64,000 nucleotides of DNA, from assembly GCF_013410455.1 (NCBI RefSeq), contig NZ_JACCFW010000001.1:884929-948928 (forward strand), given 5' to 3'. Of the stretch, positions 62,739 through 64,000 are shown one piece after another (position 1 is the first letter of the stretch; each line of letters begins with the position of its first letter). A program made the position numbers and the translations under genes. The stretch comes from Allobranchiibius huperziae. Its GTDB lineage: Bacteria > Actinomycetota > Actinomycetes > Actinomycetales > Dermatophilaceae. The notes under the pieces were generated by a model. The model saw only the letters and a program-made list of their open reading frames with translations. It had not been told where the DNA came from and searched no databases.

Positions 62739-64000
62739 CTAGGGGGCGACGTCGGGGGAGCGGTCGTGGTTGAGCGCGTCGAACAGGGCCGCTGCCTTGG
62801 TCTTGTCCCAGAGCACCGCTTCGCCCGCGGAGGTCGGATAGGCGGCGTTCGCGATCGGCACCTGCACCGAGTTGCCGCCGTTGCCGATCTTCTTCAGCGT
62901 CCAGAGGATGCGCAGCGCGGTCCAGGAGTGCATGCCGTTCTCGACCGCCAGGCCCTGGGCGCCGGACTCGCCGACGTTCTTCAGCCGCCACGGGACCAGC
63001 AGGTTGCCCGGCGAGGCGACCTTCTTGGTGAGGGCCGCGAGGAACTCCCGCTGCCGCTTCACGCGGGCCAGGTCGCTGGTGGCGTCGACGTGGCGTGAAC
63101 GGACGTAGCCGAGCGCGTTCGCGCCACTCAGGTTCTGGCATCCGGCGGGCAGGTTGATGTGCGCGTACGTGTCGTCCATAGCCTTCGGCAGGCACATCCG
63201 CACCCCGCCCACGGAGTCGACGATCCCGGCGAACCCGCCGAACCCGATCTCCATGTAGTGCTCGATGCGCAGACCGGTGACGTTCTCGACGGTCTGCACG
63301 AGGACCTGGGGGCCGTAGGAGAACGCCGCGTTGATCTTGTTCGCCCGGTGCCCGGGGATCTGCACGTAGGTGTCGCGCGGGATGCTGACCAGCGTCGGTT
63401 CGCCGCTGTCGGGCATGTGCAGCACCATGATCGAGTCGGTGCGGGAACCGGTGATGTTCGAGCCGCCGGTGCGCAGGGCCTTGGCCTGCGCCGAGGTGAG
63501 CCCGGCGCGGCTGTCGGAGCCCACCAGCAGCACGTTGGTGCCCTTGCCGGCGGCGGGCTGGTCGCCGGTCGGGATGGCGTCCACCCGTGCGACCTTGTGC
63601 CACGCGGCGAGCCCGGCCCAGAGCAACAGCCCCGCCCACAGGCCCACGATGACGACGAAGGCGGCCAGCACCCGCGGCCAGCGGCGCCGCCGGCGGGGGG
63701 CCCGACCGGCGGGGCGCTGGGGCTGTGCGGGCCGGTTCGGCGGCCGGTCGTACCCGCCGCCGTCGTACCCGCGCCCACCGTCGTAGCCGCCGCCGTCGTA
63801 GCCGCGCCCGCCGCCACGCGGATCGGCGTACGGGCGACCGGACGCCGGGCGTGCCGCGGGCTGCTGCGCGCCTCCGCGCGGACCGGACGGCATCATCCGG
63901 GTGGAATCCCCGGCGCCGCCCTGGGGACGCGCGGCAGGACGTGGACGGCGCACCGGGAGCGGCTGGGCGATGGTCTCGTCGCCACCCCGGCGGCCTCCCC
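62739..64000 (-). CDS. LytR-CpsA-Psr (LCP) family protein, 5' end outside window
   Basis: At least 404 residues. A cytoplasmic Gly/Pro/Arg/Tyr-rich region with GYDGG repeats, one TM helix (VLAAFVVIVGLWAGLLLWAG), and an extracellular LCP domain: NVLLVGSDSRAGL, RTDSIMVLHM, LVSIPRDTYVQIPG, NKINAAFSYG, GYVRSRHVD and RVKRQREFL. LCP enzymes transfer lipid-linked glycopolymers (arabinogalactan, teichoic acid or similar) to peptidoglycan. A GTG at 63953 could start it, but the frame stays open to the right edge, so the true start is probably outside. Confidence 0.9.
   Translation of the reverse strand, partial: GGRRGGDETIAQPLPVRRPRPAARPQGGAGDSTRMMPSGPRGGAQQPAARPASGRPYADPRGGGRGYDGGGYDGGRGYDGGGYDRPPNRPAQPQRPAGRAPRRRRRWPRVLAAFVVIVGLWAGLLLWAGLAAWHKVARVDAIPTGDQPAAGKGTNVLLVGSDSRAGLTSAQAKALRTGGSNITGSRTDSIMVLHMPDSGEPTLVSIPRDTYVQIPGHRANKINAAFSYGPQVLVQTVENVTGLRIEHYMEIGFGGFAGIVDSVGGVRMCLPKAMDDTYAHINLPAGCQNLSGANALGYVRSRHVDATSDLARVKRQREFLAALTKKVASPGNLLVPWRLKNVGESGAQGLAVENGMHSWTALRILWTLKKIGNGGNSVQVPIANAAYPTSAGEAVLWDKTKAAALFDALNHDRSPDVAP

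Noticed and set aside
61648-63639. A 663-codon frame joining the DUF559-type gene to sequence antiparallel-frame to the LCP gene
   Set aside because: The part beyond 62601 lies inside the LCP gene in a different frame and has no family features.

Overview
The window is chromosomal DNA from a high-GC actinomycete. Four things support this: mycothiol-type redox control (a SigR/SigH sigma factor with its RsrA-type anti-sigma factor), an F420-dependent glucose-6-phosphate dehydrogenase, an actinobacterial tad pilus locus, and very frequent leaderless promoters. Gene order and content suggest Micrococcales (Dermacoccaceae or Intrasporangiaceae relatives), but that placement is inference. I see no rRNA, tRNA, CRISPR array, insertion sequence or prophage. 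Both edges cut genes: a luciferase-like oxidoreductase on the left and an LCP protein on the right.

Layout. 1-2.4 kb: oxidoreductase, TMEM175-like channel, cysteine-less DksA/TraR-like protein, SRPBCC protein. 2.4-11.4 kb: a very large FHA/FtsK (EccC-like) ATPase, divergent from a compact tad operon (cpaF, tadB, tadC, Flp-like pilin, two TadE-like proteins, TadG-like); two DnaA-box-like 9-mers lie between them. 11.5-17.1 kb: prfB, then ftsE-ftsX-M23 peptidase-smpB. 17.1-20.4 kb: an FHA-ABC transporter (Rv1747-like) and an FHA protein. 20.5-26.5 kb: type II NADH dehydrogenase, a paired M16 peptidase, PRC-barrel genes with a 49-residue membrane peptide, a DinB-like protein. 26.5-32.9 kb, leftward: aroA-rsgA-FUSC-histidinol phosphatase, then gabT. 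32.9-36.6 kb: SRAP protein, hydrolase, fgd, sigR/rsrA.

36.6-39.9 kb is the most unusual stretch: the 24-residue ribosomal protein bL37, then an AT-richer control region, an unannotated 31-codon peptide gene carrying two copies of SFNGWLPR, and two translationally coupled membrane HD-domain proteins whose catalytic motifs are degraded in complementary ways. I regard this peptide/HD-pair locus as the best candidate for an undescribed signalling system.

40-52 kb: an SSS symporter with its DUF3311 partner, a LiuR-like MerR regulator divergent from acyl-CoA dehydrogenase and acyl-CoA carboxylase genes with a palindromic operator, an MFS transporter, Maf, a DUF559-type gene flanked by direct repeats, an Na+/H+ antiporter fused to a UBP zinc finger, and a DUF885 protein. 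52-64 kb: secreted HNH nuclease, carboxylase beta and epsilon subunits divergent from a biotin ligase fused to a class III adenylate cyclase, a two-component system, GtrA, purK-purE, a second acyl-CoA dehydrogenase, a second DUF559-type gene bracketed by near-identical 32-bp palindromes, and an LCP protein.

Recurring theme: about twenty genes begin 6-8 nt after a TANNNT hexamer, so they are probably translated from leaderless mRNAs. In three places the upstream gene's TAG stop codon forms the first half of that hexamer.
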